A stretch of DNA of 64,000 nucleotides. Origin: Microlunatus parietis (GTDB lineage Bacteria > Actinomycetota > Actinomycetes > Propionibacteriales > Propionibacteriaceae). Under the pieces are notes generated by a model, which had not been told where the DNA came from, did not search any database, and was given only the letters and a program-made list of their open reading frames with translations. Position 1 is the first letter of the stretch; every line of letters begins with the position of its first letter. Shown in pieces: positions 34,600-42,724 of the stretch. A program made the position numbers and the translations under genes. The DNA lies in assembly GCF_013407955.1 (NCBI RefSeq), contig NZ_JACCBU010000001.1, positions 3,224,001 through 3,288,000 on the forward strand. Direction: 5' to 3'.

Positions 34600-34679
34600 C
34601 GCTCCGGCCGATGAGTCCTGGCCCCGAGCTCGGTCGATAGGGGTAACGACAACGGATTCCCCGACCGAGGAGAATGATC

Positions 34680-34895
34680 ATGTACGGACCGACGACCGGC
34701 CACGAGACGCTGCTGGGTTCCGCGGTGCAGCAGCACCGGCACGCGGAGCTGGCCGAGATCGCCCGGCAGGACCGGCTCGGCCGCAGCATCCTCCGGGAGC
34801 GGCGGCTCGCCCGCCTCGCCGCCCGGCTCACCCGCCGGGGCAAGCGGCCTCAGCCGTTCGTTCCGGGCACGGCAACGCCCCACCCCGCCTTCTGA
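34680..34895 (+). CDS. Small Arg-rich protein, 71 aa
   Basis: Reads MYGPTTGHETLLGSAVQQ, then a helical Arg/Leu/Glu stretch (HRHAELAEIARQDRLGRSIL, RRLARLAARLTRRGKR). ATG 34680 is preferred to 34674 because GAGGAG then lies 8 bases upstream. The 22 bases around the start are nearly identical to the start region of the convergent small gene at 35031, so the two are likely paralogues. Similar short helical proteins occur in many actinobacteria with no known role. Confidence 0.6.
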   Translation: MYGPTTGHETLLGSAVQQHRHAELAEIARQDRLGRSILRERRLARLAARLTRRGKRPQPFVPGTATPHPAF

Positions 34896-35031
34896 GAACA
34901 CCTCGATCCTCGGCGCGCGAGGTCGCCTTACGCTCCCGGCTCAGGCGACGCGCAAGGCGCTCCTGTTCCCTGGTTCGCACCAGCTCCGCGTACAGCTGAA
35001 GGGGCAGGTCCGGGGTCATCAGTTCGAACAT
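34828..35031 (-). CDS. Small Arg-rich protein, 67 aa (convergent paralogue)
   Basis: Reads MFELMTPDLPLQLYAELVRT, REQERLARRLSRERKATSR and an Arg-rich tail. It overlaps the 71-aa gene by 68 bp at its 3' end, and lies inside the last 104 bp of the MFS gene on the same strand but in another frame. The leader CGACCGAGGAGATTGATCAT (just before the start) matches that of the other small gene at all but one position. The shared leader and RLARRL motif argue that it is real; the overlap lowers confidence. Confidence 0.5.
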   Translation of the reverse strand: MFELMTPDLPLQLYAELVRTREQERLARRLSRERKATSRAEDRGVLRRRGGALPCPERTAEAACPGG

Positions 35032-36193
35032 GATCAATCTCCTCGGTCGAGGGTTTCCAGATGAACAGCGCCGCCAGCAGCAGCGCGGGTAGCCCGGCGC
35101 CCAGCCAGGCCAGGGTCGGATAGCTCGTCAGATGCATGACGACGCCGGAGCCGACTCCGCCGAGCGCGGCCGCGAGACCCATGCCGAGCTCGCCCAGGCC
35201 CTCCCGCTGCGGACGTTCCAGCGGCGGTACGTCAGCGGTGAGCAGATCGCTGCCGGCCACGGTGGCAAGATTCCAGCCGATTCCGAGCATGATCATGGCC
35301 CCGCCGAGCGGGACGGGATCGGCACCGGCCAGCGCCGCCCAGGCACCCGCCCCGACCAGCAGCGCCAGGGCGACGAGCACGGCCGGCCGCGCACCCAGGC
35401 GCTCGGTGATCCGGCCGCTGACGACCGCCGGCGCGAACATGCCCGCGATGTGCAGGCTCACCACAAGCCCGATGCCGGCCAGCCCGGTGCCGCCGTGCTC
35501 CAGGTGCAGCGGCGCCATCGTCATCACGCCGACCATCACCAGATTGCTGACTGCCAGGACGACGACGGCGCTGCGAGCCGACGCCGACAACCGGCCGGCC
35601 GGGCGCACCGCCGTCAGGTCCGAACCCGCCGGCCTCGACCCGGTCCGTCCCAGCGCGACGGCCGCGACGACGAAGATCACGCCGGCGACGACGTACCCAC
35701 CGGCCAGGCCGGAAGCACCGATCAGAACCCCGATCGCCGCACTGGGCGCGAGCAGATTGGGACCGACCACCGCACCGACGGTGATCATGACCATCACCGA
35801 GGCGATCGACCGGGCTCGGGCCACGGCGGGCCGCAGGTCGGCGGCGGCGTACCGCGCCAGCATCACCGCCGCGTTGCCCGAGCCGACCAGCAGGCTTCCG
35901 ATCATGACGCCCGGCAGGCCGCCGACGACGACCGCGGCGCAGCCGACGGCCGCCAGGATGCTGCCCAGCCGAAGGGCCGGCAGCCGTCCCCGTCGCCGGG
36001 TGATCCGGGACAACACGACCGCCATGCCCGCGGCGCCCAGGGTCAGCATCGTCGCCGGCAGGCCGGCCATCAGTTCGGTGCCGCCCAGTTCGCGGGCCAG
36101 CAGTCCGCCCGCCGCGCCCGCGAGTGATTGGGCCAGGCCGCCGAGCGCGGCGAATCCCCAGATGCCCCGCAGTCGTCCCCTCGAGTTCGTCAC
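34928..36193 (-). CDS. MFS transporter
   Basis: A 421-aa membrane protein with about 12 spans, starting at GTG 36193 (MTNSRGRLRGIWGFAALGGLAQ). The loop LSRITRRRGRLPALRLGS between spans 2 and 3 and ITERLGARPAVLVALALL in the second half are MFS-like. The last ~35 residues (after ALFIWKPSTEEIDHVRT) are hydrophilic and overlap the 67-aa gene. It is divergent from an Lrp/AsnC regulator 91 bp away, which suggests amino acid or metabolite efflux under Lrp control. Confidence 0.82.
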   Translation of the reverse strand: MTNSRGRLRGIWGFAALGGLAQSLAGAAGGLLARELGGTELMAGLPATMLTLGAAGMAVVLSRITRRRGRLPALRLGSILAAVGCAAVVVGGLPGVMIGSLLVGSGNAAVMLARYAAADLRPAVARARSIASVMVMITVGAVVGPNLLAPSAAIGVLIGASGLAGGYVVAGVIFVVAAVALGRTGSRPAGSDLTAVRPAGRLSASARSAVVVLAVSNLVMVGVMTMAPLHLEHGGTGLAGIGLVVSLHIAGMFAPAVVSGRITERLGARPAVLVALALLVGAGAWAALAGADPVPLGGAMIMLGIGWNLATVAGSDLLTADVPPLERPQREGLGELGMGLAAALGGVGSGVVMHLTSYPTLAWLGAGLPALLLAALFIWKPSTEEIDHVRTDDPGPAPSAVRGAGANQGTGAPCASPEPGA

Positions 36194-36284
36194 GGGAACT
36201 ACGCTAGAAAAGTCAAGCTGCAAAGAGAATGAGACAGTAACGGTGTACCGGGCGCTCCGGATTCCAGTCGAAAGGGATTTCGCG

Positions 36285-36785
36285 ATGAAGACTTTCCAGT
36301 CGACCGAGATGGACGAAACCGACTGGCGCATCCTCGGCGAACTGCAGGCCGACGGGCGGCTGTCGTACAAGGAACTCGGGCGGCGGGTTCACCTGTCCGC
36401 CCCGGCGATCGCCGAACGCGTACGACGCCTCGAGACGGCCGGCGTGATCGCCGGGTACGGCGCCAAGGTCGACCCCGCCAAGGCCGGGCAGCCGCTGCTC
36501 GCGTTCCTGCAACTGCGCTGCCGACCGGCCGACTGCCTGCTGCGCACCACGTCGGCGGAGGACTACCCCGAGGTGGTGGAGGTGCACAAGCTCTCCGGCG
36601 AGCACTGCACCATGCTCAAGGTCCGCGCGTCGTCGCTGGGTGATCTCGAGGGGCTGATCGAGAAGCTGGGCGCCCACGGCGAGATGCGGACCCACATCGT
36701 GTTGTCCACCCAGTACGAGGGACGTCCGGTGGAGCGGCGCGACGACGAGCGGCCGATCACCACGGCCGAGGGCTGGGCGCGGTGA
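36285..36785 (+). CDS. Lrp/AsnC-family regulator
   Basis: A 166-aa regulator. The N-terminal helix-turn-helix (DETDWRILGELQADGRLSYKEL, LSAPAIAERVRRLETAGVIAGYGAKVDP) and the C-terminal RAM domain (LQLRCRPADCLL, KLSGEHCTMLKVRASSLGDLEGL) are clear. ATG 36285 has AAAGGGA seven bases upstream. It is divergent from the MFS transporter gene and may control it in response to an amino acid. Confidence 0.88.
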   Translation: MKTFQSTEMDETDWRILGELQADGRLSYKELGRRVHLSAPAIAERVRRLETAGVIAGYGAKVDPAKAGQPLLAFLQLRCRPADCLLRTTSAEDYPEVVEVHKLSGEHCTMLKVRASSLGDLEGLIEKLGAHGEMRTHIVLSTQYEGRPVERRDDERPITTAEGWAR

Positions 36786-36809
36786 TCCTGGTCCGCGCCG
36801 TCGAGCCCG

Positions 36810-37772
36810 TCAGAGATCGAAGCTGACCCAGGCGGGATCGTGATCGGTGCCGTCCCGGCTCAGCTTCCGCCGCCGGCCGATGAACGCGCCGGTCAGCTTC
36901 GAGGCGAGGGCCGGGCTCAGCCAGATCTGATCGATCAGATCGAACGTGCGCGGCTTGCCGGATTCCTTGTACGTCGAGGTCCAGGCCGGGCTGGCCGGCA
37001 GGTCGACCGTGGTCTTCACCGTCCCGATCTCGATCGGCTCCGCCAGGGCGTTGATCAGGCCGGCCGACGCGATCGGCTGCAGCGGGGCCGAGTCCGGGGT
37101 GTCGTTCATGTCGCCGCAGACCAGGTAACGCTGCCGGCTGTTCGTCCGGGCCGCCACGATCCGGGCGATCATGTCCGCCTGCCGGGTCCGCAGCAGGTCG
37201 TTGCGCCGGTCCGCCGCGACGGGGTCGGGGTCGTCGAAGGGGACGAACTTCGACTTCAGGTGAGTGCCGAAGACCGTCAGCTGGCGCCGGCCGCGCGCGT
37301 CCAGGATCTCGACCTCGATCAGATCGCGGGAGAAGATCGGCCCGGAGGGATCGTCGGGGTGGAACGTCCGCTGCCAGCTGGTCACTCCGCCGAGCGGGCG
37401 CCGGGACAGGATCCCGACATCGATGAACCGGGCCGAGTCGTTCCCGTCGATCACCATCAGATGCCGGTAGGCGCCGGCCAGGTGATCACGGTTGAACTCC
37501 TTCAACGCGTCGGCGTGCTCGACCTCCTGCACGATCCAGACATCGACGTCGGCGGCCAGCAGCCGCTCCGCGACTCGGGCCGTGTCCTCCGGCTTCTTGG
37601 CCAAGATCAACTTGCCGCGGGAGTCCAGCCGGAGCCGCCGCTCCGACTCGCTCGCGAACTCGTACGTCGCCGGAATCTCCTTGCTGCCCTTGGCCAGTGC
37701 CTCGACCGCACCGTCGAAGTTCCACCGGTCGAAGAGGTTGTTCAGATTGAACGTGCCCACCGTGACAGCCAT
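36810..37772 (-). CDS. Endonuclease/exonuclease/phosphatase-family protein
   Basis: A 320-aa EEP-fold protein. Catalytic landmarks: FNLNNLFD, WIVQEVEHADAL (metal-binding Glu), GTHLKSKFV, VCGDMNDTPDSAPLQ (D-x-N) and DGTDHDPAWVSFD (D-H). ATG 37772 is preferred (GGGGAGG seven bases upstream). There is no signal peptide, so it is probably cytosolic. The family includes nucleases and phosphodiesterases. Confidence 0.85.
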   Translation of the reverse strand: MAVTVGTFNLNNLFDRWNFDGAVEALAKGSKEIPATYEFASESERRLRLDSRGKLILAKKPEDTARVAERLLAADVDVWIVQEVEHADALKEFNRDHLAGAYRHLMVIDGNDSARFIDVGILSRRPLGGVTSWQRTFHPDDPSGPIFSRDLIEVEILDARGRRQLTVFGTHLKSKFVPFDDPDPVAADRRNDLLRTRQADMIARIVAARTNSRQRYLVCGDMNDTPDSAPLQPIASAGLINALAEPIEIGTVKTTVDLPASPAWTSTYKESGKPRTFDLIDQIWLSPALASKLTGAFIGRRRKLSRDGTDHDPAWVSFDL

Positions 37773-37854
37773 GGCTGCCTCCCCGCTCTCGTGCCCTGGC
37801 ACCAACGCTACGCGGAGAACCGGGAGGCTGCTGGAAGATCACGAGAACGGTCGG

Positions 37855-38622
37855 TTACCGGCCCAGGAACGCGGTCACCATGGGGAGCACCAGGTCCGGC
37901 CGGATGACCTTCATGTGCTTCGTACCCGGCAGGATCGCCAGCTGCGCGTCCGGCACTGCCTGCTTCATCTCCACGGCGTGCTCGAGCCGGACGAAGTCGG
38001 TGTCGCCGATGATGATCAAGATCGGCATGGTCAGCCCGGCCAACTGCTCGTCGGTCCATCCCTCGTAGTCGTGCACCGCAGCTTGATACTTCGGTACGGA
38101 GCTGAAGAAGCCATCCGGATCCGGCGCCACCTCCTGGTAGGCGCTGATCATGGCCGCACCCTCCTCCTCGGTGGGCATCCGCGGCGACTCCAGGTCCAGC
38201 CCGGTGATCTCGGGGTAGTAGGCCTTGCCGCGGGTCGAACCGAAGTGCGAGGCGGCCAGCACGAGCCGGCCGACCCGTCCGGGCGCCAGGACGGCTACCT
38301 CGGTGGAGACCAGCCCGCCCAGGCTGTAGCCGAAGAAGTCGGCCTGCTCGATACCGAGTTGATCAAGCAACGCGATCACGTCCTCCGCGCACTGCCGGAG
38401 GGAGAACGGCCGATCGCTGTCCGCCGTGTGCCCGTGGCCCTGCAACTCGACGCCGATCACCTTCCGCTCGGCGGTCAGCGCCGGCAGCAGGGCCTCGAAG
38501 CTCAGCCGGAACGTGAGCGCGCCGCCGTGCAGCATGATCAACGGCGGTCCCGGTCGATCCTCGCCGAGGATCTCGTAGTAGAGATCGATGCCGTTCACCG
38601 AGGCGTACGCGCCCTGCGCCAT
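37855..38622 (-). CDS. Alpha/beta hydrolase
   Basis: A 255-aa hydrolase with LIMLHGGALTFRLSFEALLP (oxyanion HG), VELQGHGHTADSDRP, nucleophile Ser in FGYSLGGLVS, Asp in IIGDTDFVRLEHA and His in LPGTKHMKV. This is a canonical catalytic triad spacing for esterases and haloperoxidase-like enzymes. It lies 45 bp downstream of the DHFR-like gene on the same strand. Substrate unknown. Confidence 0.86.
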   Translation of the reverse strand: MAQGAYASVNGIDLYYEILGEDRPGPPLIMLHGGALTFRLSFEALLPALTAERKVIGVELQGHGHTADSDRPFSLRQCAEDVIALLDQLGIEQADFFGYSLGGLVSTEVAVLAPGRVGRLVLAASHFGSTRGKAYYPEITGLDLESPRMPTEEEGAAMISAYQEVAPDPDGFFSSVPKYQAAVHDYEGWTDEQLAGLTMPILIIIGDTDFVRLEHAVEMKQAVPDAQLAILPGTKHMKVIRPDLVLPMVTAFLGR

Positions 38623-38667
38623 GTCGCTACCTTTCGTCTGCCGTGGAAGGGATATCTGGAGTGCAGG

Positions 38668-39210
38668 CTAACCACTCAAGGCGTAGGCCAGCACCACCGT
38701 GCCGTTGCCGAGGTCGGTCACCTTCTTCAACTCGACGGCGGTCGTGGCGAGTCCGGACAACAGCGACTCGCCGGACCCGGCCACGAACGGGGAGACGCTC
38801 AGATGCAGCTCGTCCAGCAGGCCCGCCTCGACCAGCGCCCGGCTGAACGGACCGTTGCCGTACTTGATCAAGGTGCCGTCACCGGCCTCCTTCAGCTTGG
38901 CGACCGCCTCGACCGGATCGCCGGCCAGCACCTCGGCGTTCCAGGTGGTCTCGGTCAGCGTCGTCGACGCTACATGCTTGGGCAGCGAGTTGATCTTGTC
39001 GGCGACCTCTCCGGTCATGGTCGGCCAGGTCTCGGCGAAACCCTCGTACGTCGCCCGGCCCAGCACAAGGCCGACGGCCGAGGACAGCAGCTCGCGCTGG
39101 TAGGCGAAGTGGTTGTCGTTCGGGACGACGTTCTGCTGGCCCGCCCACCAGGCGTCGCCGGACATCTTCCCGTCGATGGAGAGGTGATCGTATTCGACCA
39201 GTTTGCGCAT
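38668..39210 (-). CDS. Dihydrofolate reductase-like (RibD C-terminal) protein
   Basis: A 180-aa RibD_C-type reductase: HLSIDGKMSGDAWWAG, VGLVLGRATYEGFAETWP, KHVASTTLTETTWNAEVL, LIKYGNGPFSRALVEAGLLD and LSVSPFVAGSGE. It is the second of three such proteins within 11 kb. It begins at ATG 39210 and precedes the alpha/beta hydrolase gene, with which it is probably co-transcribed. Likely an NAD(P)H-dependent reductase of unknown substrate. Confidence 0.85.
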   Translation of the reverse strand: MRKLVEYDHLSIDGKMSGDAWWAGQQNVVPNDNHFAYQRELLSSAVGLVLGRATYEGFAETWPTMTGEVADKINSLPKHVASTTLTETTWNAEVLAGDPVEAVAKLKEAGDGTLIKYGNGPFSRALVEAGLLDELHLSVSPFVAGSGESLLSGLATTAVELKKVTDLGNGTVVLAYALSG

Positions 39211-39241
39211 GGGCCGGAGTCAATCACCCGGCTGAGCAGCC

Positions 39242-39300
39242 CGTCTTGTACCGGACCGAAGACTCCGTCCGGTCCGTACCGGACACAGGATGTCTTGTAC
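39242..39300. promoter_or_regulatory. Repeat-rich promoter region between DHFR-like and GNAT genes
   Basis: Two direct repeats of GTCTTGTAC (39243-39251, 39292-39300) and two of GTACCGGAC (39248-39256, 39276-39284) are interleaved here, with GGACCG/CGGTCC dyads between them. The arrangement looks like a multi-site operator in a divergent gap. The right-hand repeat overlaps the first possible start of the GNAT gene, which favours the later ATG 39320. Confidence 0.4.
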
Positions 39301-40084
39301 GACAGCGCAGACTGACCTGATGGCGACGTCGCAGACAGGTCCCTACACCACCCGGGAGCTCTCGGTGCGCACCCTGCCCGACTTCGAGCGGTTCTTCTGG
39401 CAGGTCAACGGGTGCGCCTGCGCGCTGTATCTCTTCGGCCGGCACCTGAGCCCGGCCGAGACCTTGGGCGATCAGGGCCGGCGCTTCACCGGCAAGGACT
39501 GGCGGGCCGGCGAGCTGGCGGCGGTGGCGAAGCTCGTCCGCGAGGGGATTGCGCACGGGATCCTGGTCTACGCGGACGGGGAGCCGGTCGGCTGGTGCCA
39601 CTTCGGCCGGGCGGACGAGGTCCCGGTCCCCCGCGACGACTCCATCCCGCAACGCATGTTCGCCCGCGATCCGTCCTCGGACTGGCGGATCACCTGCCTG
39701 CTCACCCGGATCGATCATCGACGCCGCGGCGTGGCCGGAACCGCCCTCGCGGCGGCGGTGGCGGCGATCAAGAAGCGCGGCGGCGGCTGGATCGAGGCGA
39801 CCCCGGCGGCCTTTCCGCACCGCGACCCGATGCTGACGAAGCTGCGCCGGGCGCACGGTTGGCGATCGCCGGAGATCGCTGCCTATCTCCGTGATCATTG
39901 GCCGACCAAGGACATCCCGGGCATCGGCCGGGTGAACGGCTGCGCAGTCACGACCAAGACCATGGACCACACCGGCATGCTGTCGATGTACGAGAAGCTC
40001 GGCTTCAAGCCGACCGCGCTCGACGAGTTCACCGGTGATCAACGACGTCCCTGGATCCACGTCGTCGTCCGGCTCAAGGTCTGA
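39290..40084 (+). CDS. GNAT-family N-acetyltransferase
   Basis: A 254-264-aa GNAT protein. The acetyl-CoA loop is DHRRRGVAGTALAAAVAAI (R-R-x-G-x-A/G). Other parts are GILVYADGEPVGWCHFGRAD and SMYEKLGFKP. The N-terminal part has two adjacent Cys (NGCACALYLFG). ATG 39290 or 39320 are possible; 39320 (MATSQTG) avoids the operator-like repeats. Unknown acceptor. Confidence 0.8.
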   Translation: MSCTTAQTDLMATSQTGPYTTRELSVRTLPDFERFFWQVNGCACALYLFGRHLSPAETLGDQGRRFTGKDWRAGELAAVAKLVREGIAHGILVYADGEPVGWCHFGRADEVPVPRDDSIPQRMFARDPSSDWRITCLLTRIDHRRRGVAGTALAAAVAAIKKRGGGWIEATPAAFPHRDPMLTKLRRAHGWRSPEIAAYLRDHWPTKDIPGIGRVNGCAVTTKTMDHTGMLSMYEKLGFKPTALDEFTGDQRRPWIHVVVRLKV

Positions 40085-40101
40085 GTCACCGCTTCCTGCG
40101 C

Positions 40102-40152
40102 TTGACACGTCCCGCTCGATTCCCGAATACTTAGTCATATGGCTAAGTATTC
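40102..40152 (+). promoter_or_regulatory. Leaderless promoter and operator of the ArsR gene
   Basis: TTGACA (40102-40107) and AATACT (40126-40131) are spaced 18 bp and would start transcription at about 40138, the ATG itself. A perfect 10-bp inverted repeat, GAATACTTAG (40125-40134) with CTAAGTATTC (40143-40152), covers the -10 element and the start codon. This is a textbook self-repression site for an ArsR dimer and predicts a leaderless mRNA. Confidence 0.75.
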
Positions 40153-40498
40153 GGAGGAGGGCGGCGGAGACGCCGAGCTCGACCGGATGTTCCGGGCGCT
40201 GGCTGACGGCACTCGCCGGGCGATGGTCGCCCGGCTGGTGCACGGGCCGGCCTCGGTCAGCCAGCTCGCCGAGCCGTTCGCCATGGCGTTGCCGACCGTC
40301 GTCCAGCACCTCCGGGTGCTCGAGGAGGCGCGGATCGTGTCGTCGGAGAAGGTCGGCCGAGTGCGGACGTACCAACTCGTGCCCGACGCACTGGTCCCGG
40401 CCAACACCTGGATCGTGGCCCAGCGCCGCCCGCAGGAGAGCCGGCTCGACCGGCTCGGCGACTACCTCACCCGAACATCACAAGATCAGAAGGACTGA
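40139..40498 (+). CDS. ArsR-family transcriptional regulator
   Basis: A 119-aa winged-helix repressor: LDRMFRALADGTRRAMVARL, ASVSQLAEPFAMALPTVVQHLRVLEEARIV, and the wing SSEKVGRVRTYQL. It lacks the Cys motifs of metal sensors. This is the ArsR type usually paired with an SRPBCC (AHSA1) protein, as here, where the partner gene starts 2 bp downstream. Autoregulation through the palindrome over its start codon is likely. Confidence 0.9.
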   Translation: MAKYSEEGGGDAELDRMFRALADGTRRAMVARLVHGPASVSQLAEPFAMALPTVVQHLRVLEEARIVSSEKVGRVRTYQLVPDALVPANTWIVAQRRPQESRLDRLGDYLTRTSQDQKD

Positions 40499-40500
40499 CA

Positions 40501-40984
40501 ATGACCGACCGCACCCAGACCCATGCCACCTTCGTGCTCGAGCGGGAGTACCCGGTTCCGGTCGAGCGCGTGTGGACCGCGTTCGCCGACCCCGAGATCA
40601 AGCAGCAGTGGTTCGGCAGCGACGATTTCGTCTACGTCGAGCGCAGCGACGACTTCCGGGTCGGCGGGCTCGTGATCGATGACGCCCGGCACGGCGAGGA
40701 CGGTCCGCTGTCCCAGTTCCGTGCCACCTACACCGACATCGTGCCGAACGAACGGATCGTCTACAGCTACGACATGTGGCTCGACGGGGCCCCACGCCTC
40801 GACGTCGATCACCACGATCATGTTCGAGCCGATCGATGCGGGGACCCGGCTCACGTTCACCGAGCAGGGCGTCCATCTCGACGGGGTGCACGGGCCCGGG
40901 CCGGATGCCGCCGCCGGCCGCGAGTCCGGCACTTCCGATCTGCTCGACGCGATCGGCAAGCTGCTGGCCGGCCTCGACTCATGA
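40501..40984 (+). pseudogene. SRPBCC (AHSA1-like) protein, frameshifted
   Basis: The first ~96 codons encode an AHSA1-type lipid/hydrophobe-binding fold (FVLEREYPVPVERVWTAFAD, IKQQWFG, RIVYSYDMWLDG). The continuation TTIMFEPIDAGTRLTFTEQG lies in the next frame. The shift is at GGGGCCCC (40786-40793); removing one C restores DGAHASTSITTIMFEP. If the shift is a consensus error the gene is intact (about 161 aa). It would act with the ArsR and DHFR-like genes of the same operon. Confidence 0.8.
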
Positions 40985-41009
40985 TCATGATCAACACAGG
41001 GATCGACCG

Positions 41010-41690
41010 ATGACCGGCAAGGTGTTCTTCAGCGTTGCGATGTCGCTGGACGGCTTCGTCGCACCCGAGGACGTACCCGCCCAAGATCTTTTCGGGCCGC
41101 AGCGGAAACCGGACGATCCGAAGGTGCGGCGCTGGCTGGCCCAGTGGTCGGAGCTGCATCAGGCGACCTTTCCGCAGCGGTTCTTCCGGGAGAACCTGAA
41201 GCTCGGTCAGGGCGGCGAGGAAGGCCTCGACAACGACGTCGCGCGGATGACGCACGAGCGCATCGGCGCGAACGTCATGGGCAAGCGCATGTTCGACGCG
41301 GGCGAGCTGTCCTGGCCCGAGGAAGCGCCGTTCCACACTCCGGTCTTCGTGGTGACGCACGAGCAGCGTGATCCCTGGGAACGTCCGGGCGGGACCACGT
41401 TCCACTTCGTCAACGACGGCATCGAGGCGGCGCTCGTCCAGGCCCGCCAGGTCGCCGGCGATCGCGACGTCCGCATCTCCGGTGGTGGCACGACGATCAT
41501 GGAATATCTGAACGCCGGCCTGGTCGACGAGTTCATGATCACGCTGTCCCCGGTGCTGTTCGGCACCGGAATCCGCTTGTTCGAAGGCGTGGACGCCGAT
41601 CGTCTCGGCCTGGAGCCGGTCAGTGCGGAGGCCTCGCCGAGAGGGGTGACCTACCTGACGTACGCGGTCCGGGAGCGGAACGCAGCGTGA
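41010..41690 (+). CDS. Dihydrofolate reductase-like (RibD C-terminal) protein
   Basis: A 226-aa RibD_C-type reductase and third such paralogue: FFSVAMSLDGFVAPEDV, GANVMGKRMFDAGE, VFVVTHEQRDPWERPGGTTF, RISGGGTTIMEYLNAGLVDE and LSPVLFGTGIRLFEGV. It ends the ArsR-SRPBCC operon. Its last 71 bases overlap the convergent membrane-protein gene. A similar ArsR/SRPBCC/DHFR-like set is common in soil actinobacteria; substrate not known. Confidence 0.86.
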   Translation: MTGKVFFSVAMSLDGFVAPEDVPAQDLFGPQRKPDDPKVRRWLAQWSELHQATFPQRFFRENLKLGQGGEEGLDNDVARMTHERIGANVMGKRMFDAGELSWPEEAPFHTPVFVVTHEQRDPWERPGGTTFHFVNDGIEAALVQARQVAGDRDVRISGGGTTIMEYLNAGLVDEFMITLSPVLFGTGIRLFEGVDADRLGLEPVSAEASPRGVTYLTYAVRERNAA

Positions 41691-42297
41691 CCGCGAATCC
41701 GCCGGCGAGCACACCGATGATCACCAGAAGATCAGGAACTCCCGCAACGATCGAGAACGTCCGGCCGGCCAGGTTGACCTCCGTCACCGACCCGACCGGC
41801 GTCAGCAACATCCACACCGCAACCGGGCTGAGCACGACCGAGATGATCAGCCAGGCAATCCAGGCCAACGCAACCCAGACAGCGGTGGCCAGCGGGGCGC
41901 GCCGACTCAGCCGGCCAACGATCCCACCGGCGGCCACGCCGCCGACGAGATGACCGATCGCGAGCGGAACGAACAGGTCGGTGTACGGCGTCGGTCCGGT
42001 GATCACCTGCTGCAGCAGCTCGATCGCCATACCGATCACCGGCGCCACGGCGCCGATGATCAACAGGCCGAGCAGAGCCCACAGGAGCACCGGCACCGGC
42101 GCCTCCCGCATTCGACGCCAAACCAACGCCGGCGCAGAACGGATCAACTCCCAGCGATACCAACGCCGGGCCGCCGACTCGCCGCGCTCGGCGGCGATCT
42201 CGGAACGCTCCTCGACCAGGTCGCCGAGCATGGCGTCCGCCGTCGCCCGGTCGGAGACCAGGGCCGCGAACGTGGTCTCGGTGATCATGTTCCTCAT
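41620..42297 (-). CDS. Membrane protein downstream of PadR
   Basis: A 225-aa protein. The N-terminal ~60 residues are cytosolic and resemble the permease-prefix domain seen with PadR regulators (FAALVSDRATADAMLGDLVEERSEIAAERG). Four hydrophobic spans follow (VPVLLWALLGLLIIGAVAPV; LFVPLAIGHLVGGVAAGGIV; TAVWVALAWIAWLIISVVL; IVAGVPDLLVIIGVLAGGFA). Its ATG 42297 overlaps the PadR stop (ATGA). Members are thought to be regulated by, or to regulate, envelope stress; function unproven. Confidence 0.75.
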   Translation of the reverse strand: MRNMITETTFAALVSDRATADAMLGDLVEERSEIAAERGESAARRWYRWELIRSAPALVWRRMREAPVPVLLWALLGLLIIGAVAPVIGMAIELLQQVITGPTPYTDLFVPLAIGHLVGGVAAGGIVGRLSRRAPLATAVWVALAWIAWLIISVVLSPVAVWMLLTPVGSVTEVNLAGRTFSIVAGVPDLLVIIGVLAGGFAVTLRSAPGPRTSGRSPLSARPPH

Positions 42298-42629
42298 GTG
42301 AGTTGCTCTCCGATCGTGGGCTGCCACAGCTGTTCGGCGTGCCGCCGGGCGGCGGCCAAGGCTCGACGACCGTCGCCGGTGAGGGTGAACTGGCGACGGG
42401 AGCGGCCGCCTCGGACCGCCAACGGCGCGGAGACGGTCGAGCTGACCCAGCCCTTCTCCTCCAGCCGCGCCAGCGTGGTGTAGATCGCGCCGACCGAGTA
42501 GTCGTGCTCGCAGCGCCGGCTCACCTCGCGCCGGATGCTCAACCCGTACGCCTCCTGCTCGAGCTCCGCCACAGCGAGCAGCGCGACCAACTCGAGCCCG
42601 CCCGGCACCTGGCGTCGTCGTCCAACCAT
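42294..42629 (-). CDS. PadR-family transcriptional regulator
   Basis: A 111-aa PadR protein: LELVALLAVAELEQEAYGLSIRREVS, YSVGAIYTTLARLEEKGWVS (winged helix) and GGRSRRQFTLTGDGRRALAAA. It has the short form without the long C-terminal helical domain. It is co-transcribed with the membrane protein downstream and is probably autoregulated via the dyad just upstream of its start. Confidence 0.88.
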   Translation of the reverse strand: MVGRRRQVPGGLELVALLAVAELEQEAYGLSIRREVSRRCEHDYSVGAIYTTLARLEEKGWVSSTVSAPLAVRGGRSRRQFTLTGDGRRALAAARRHAEQLWQPTIGEQLT

Positions 42630-42631
42630 TC

Positions 42632-42646
42632 TTCTATCTTGTAGAA
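42632..42646. promoter_or_regulatory. Dyad upstream of PadR gene
   Basis: TTCTA-TCTTG-TAGAA, perfect 5-bp arms, 2 bases before the PadR start codon in an AT-rich patch (42630-42652). Its position suggests autorepression; the motif differs from the classical PadR ATGT-N8-ACAT consensus. Confidence 0.45.
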
Positions 42647-42724
42647 CAAATGCTCGCGGCGCAACCCTTCGGGCATGATCGACCCAGTGTTGATCAAGGG
42701 CCCCGGCCCGCCAGGCTGGGCGGC

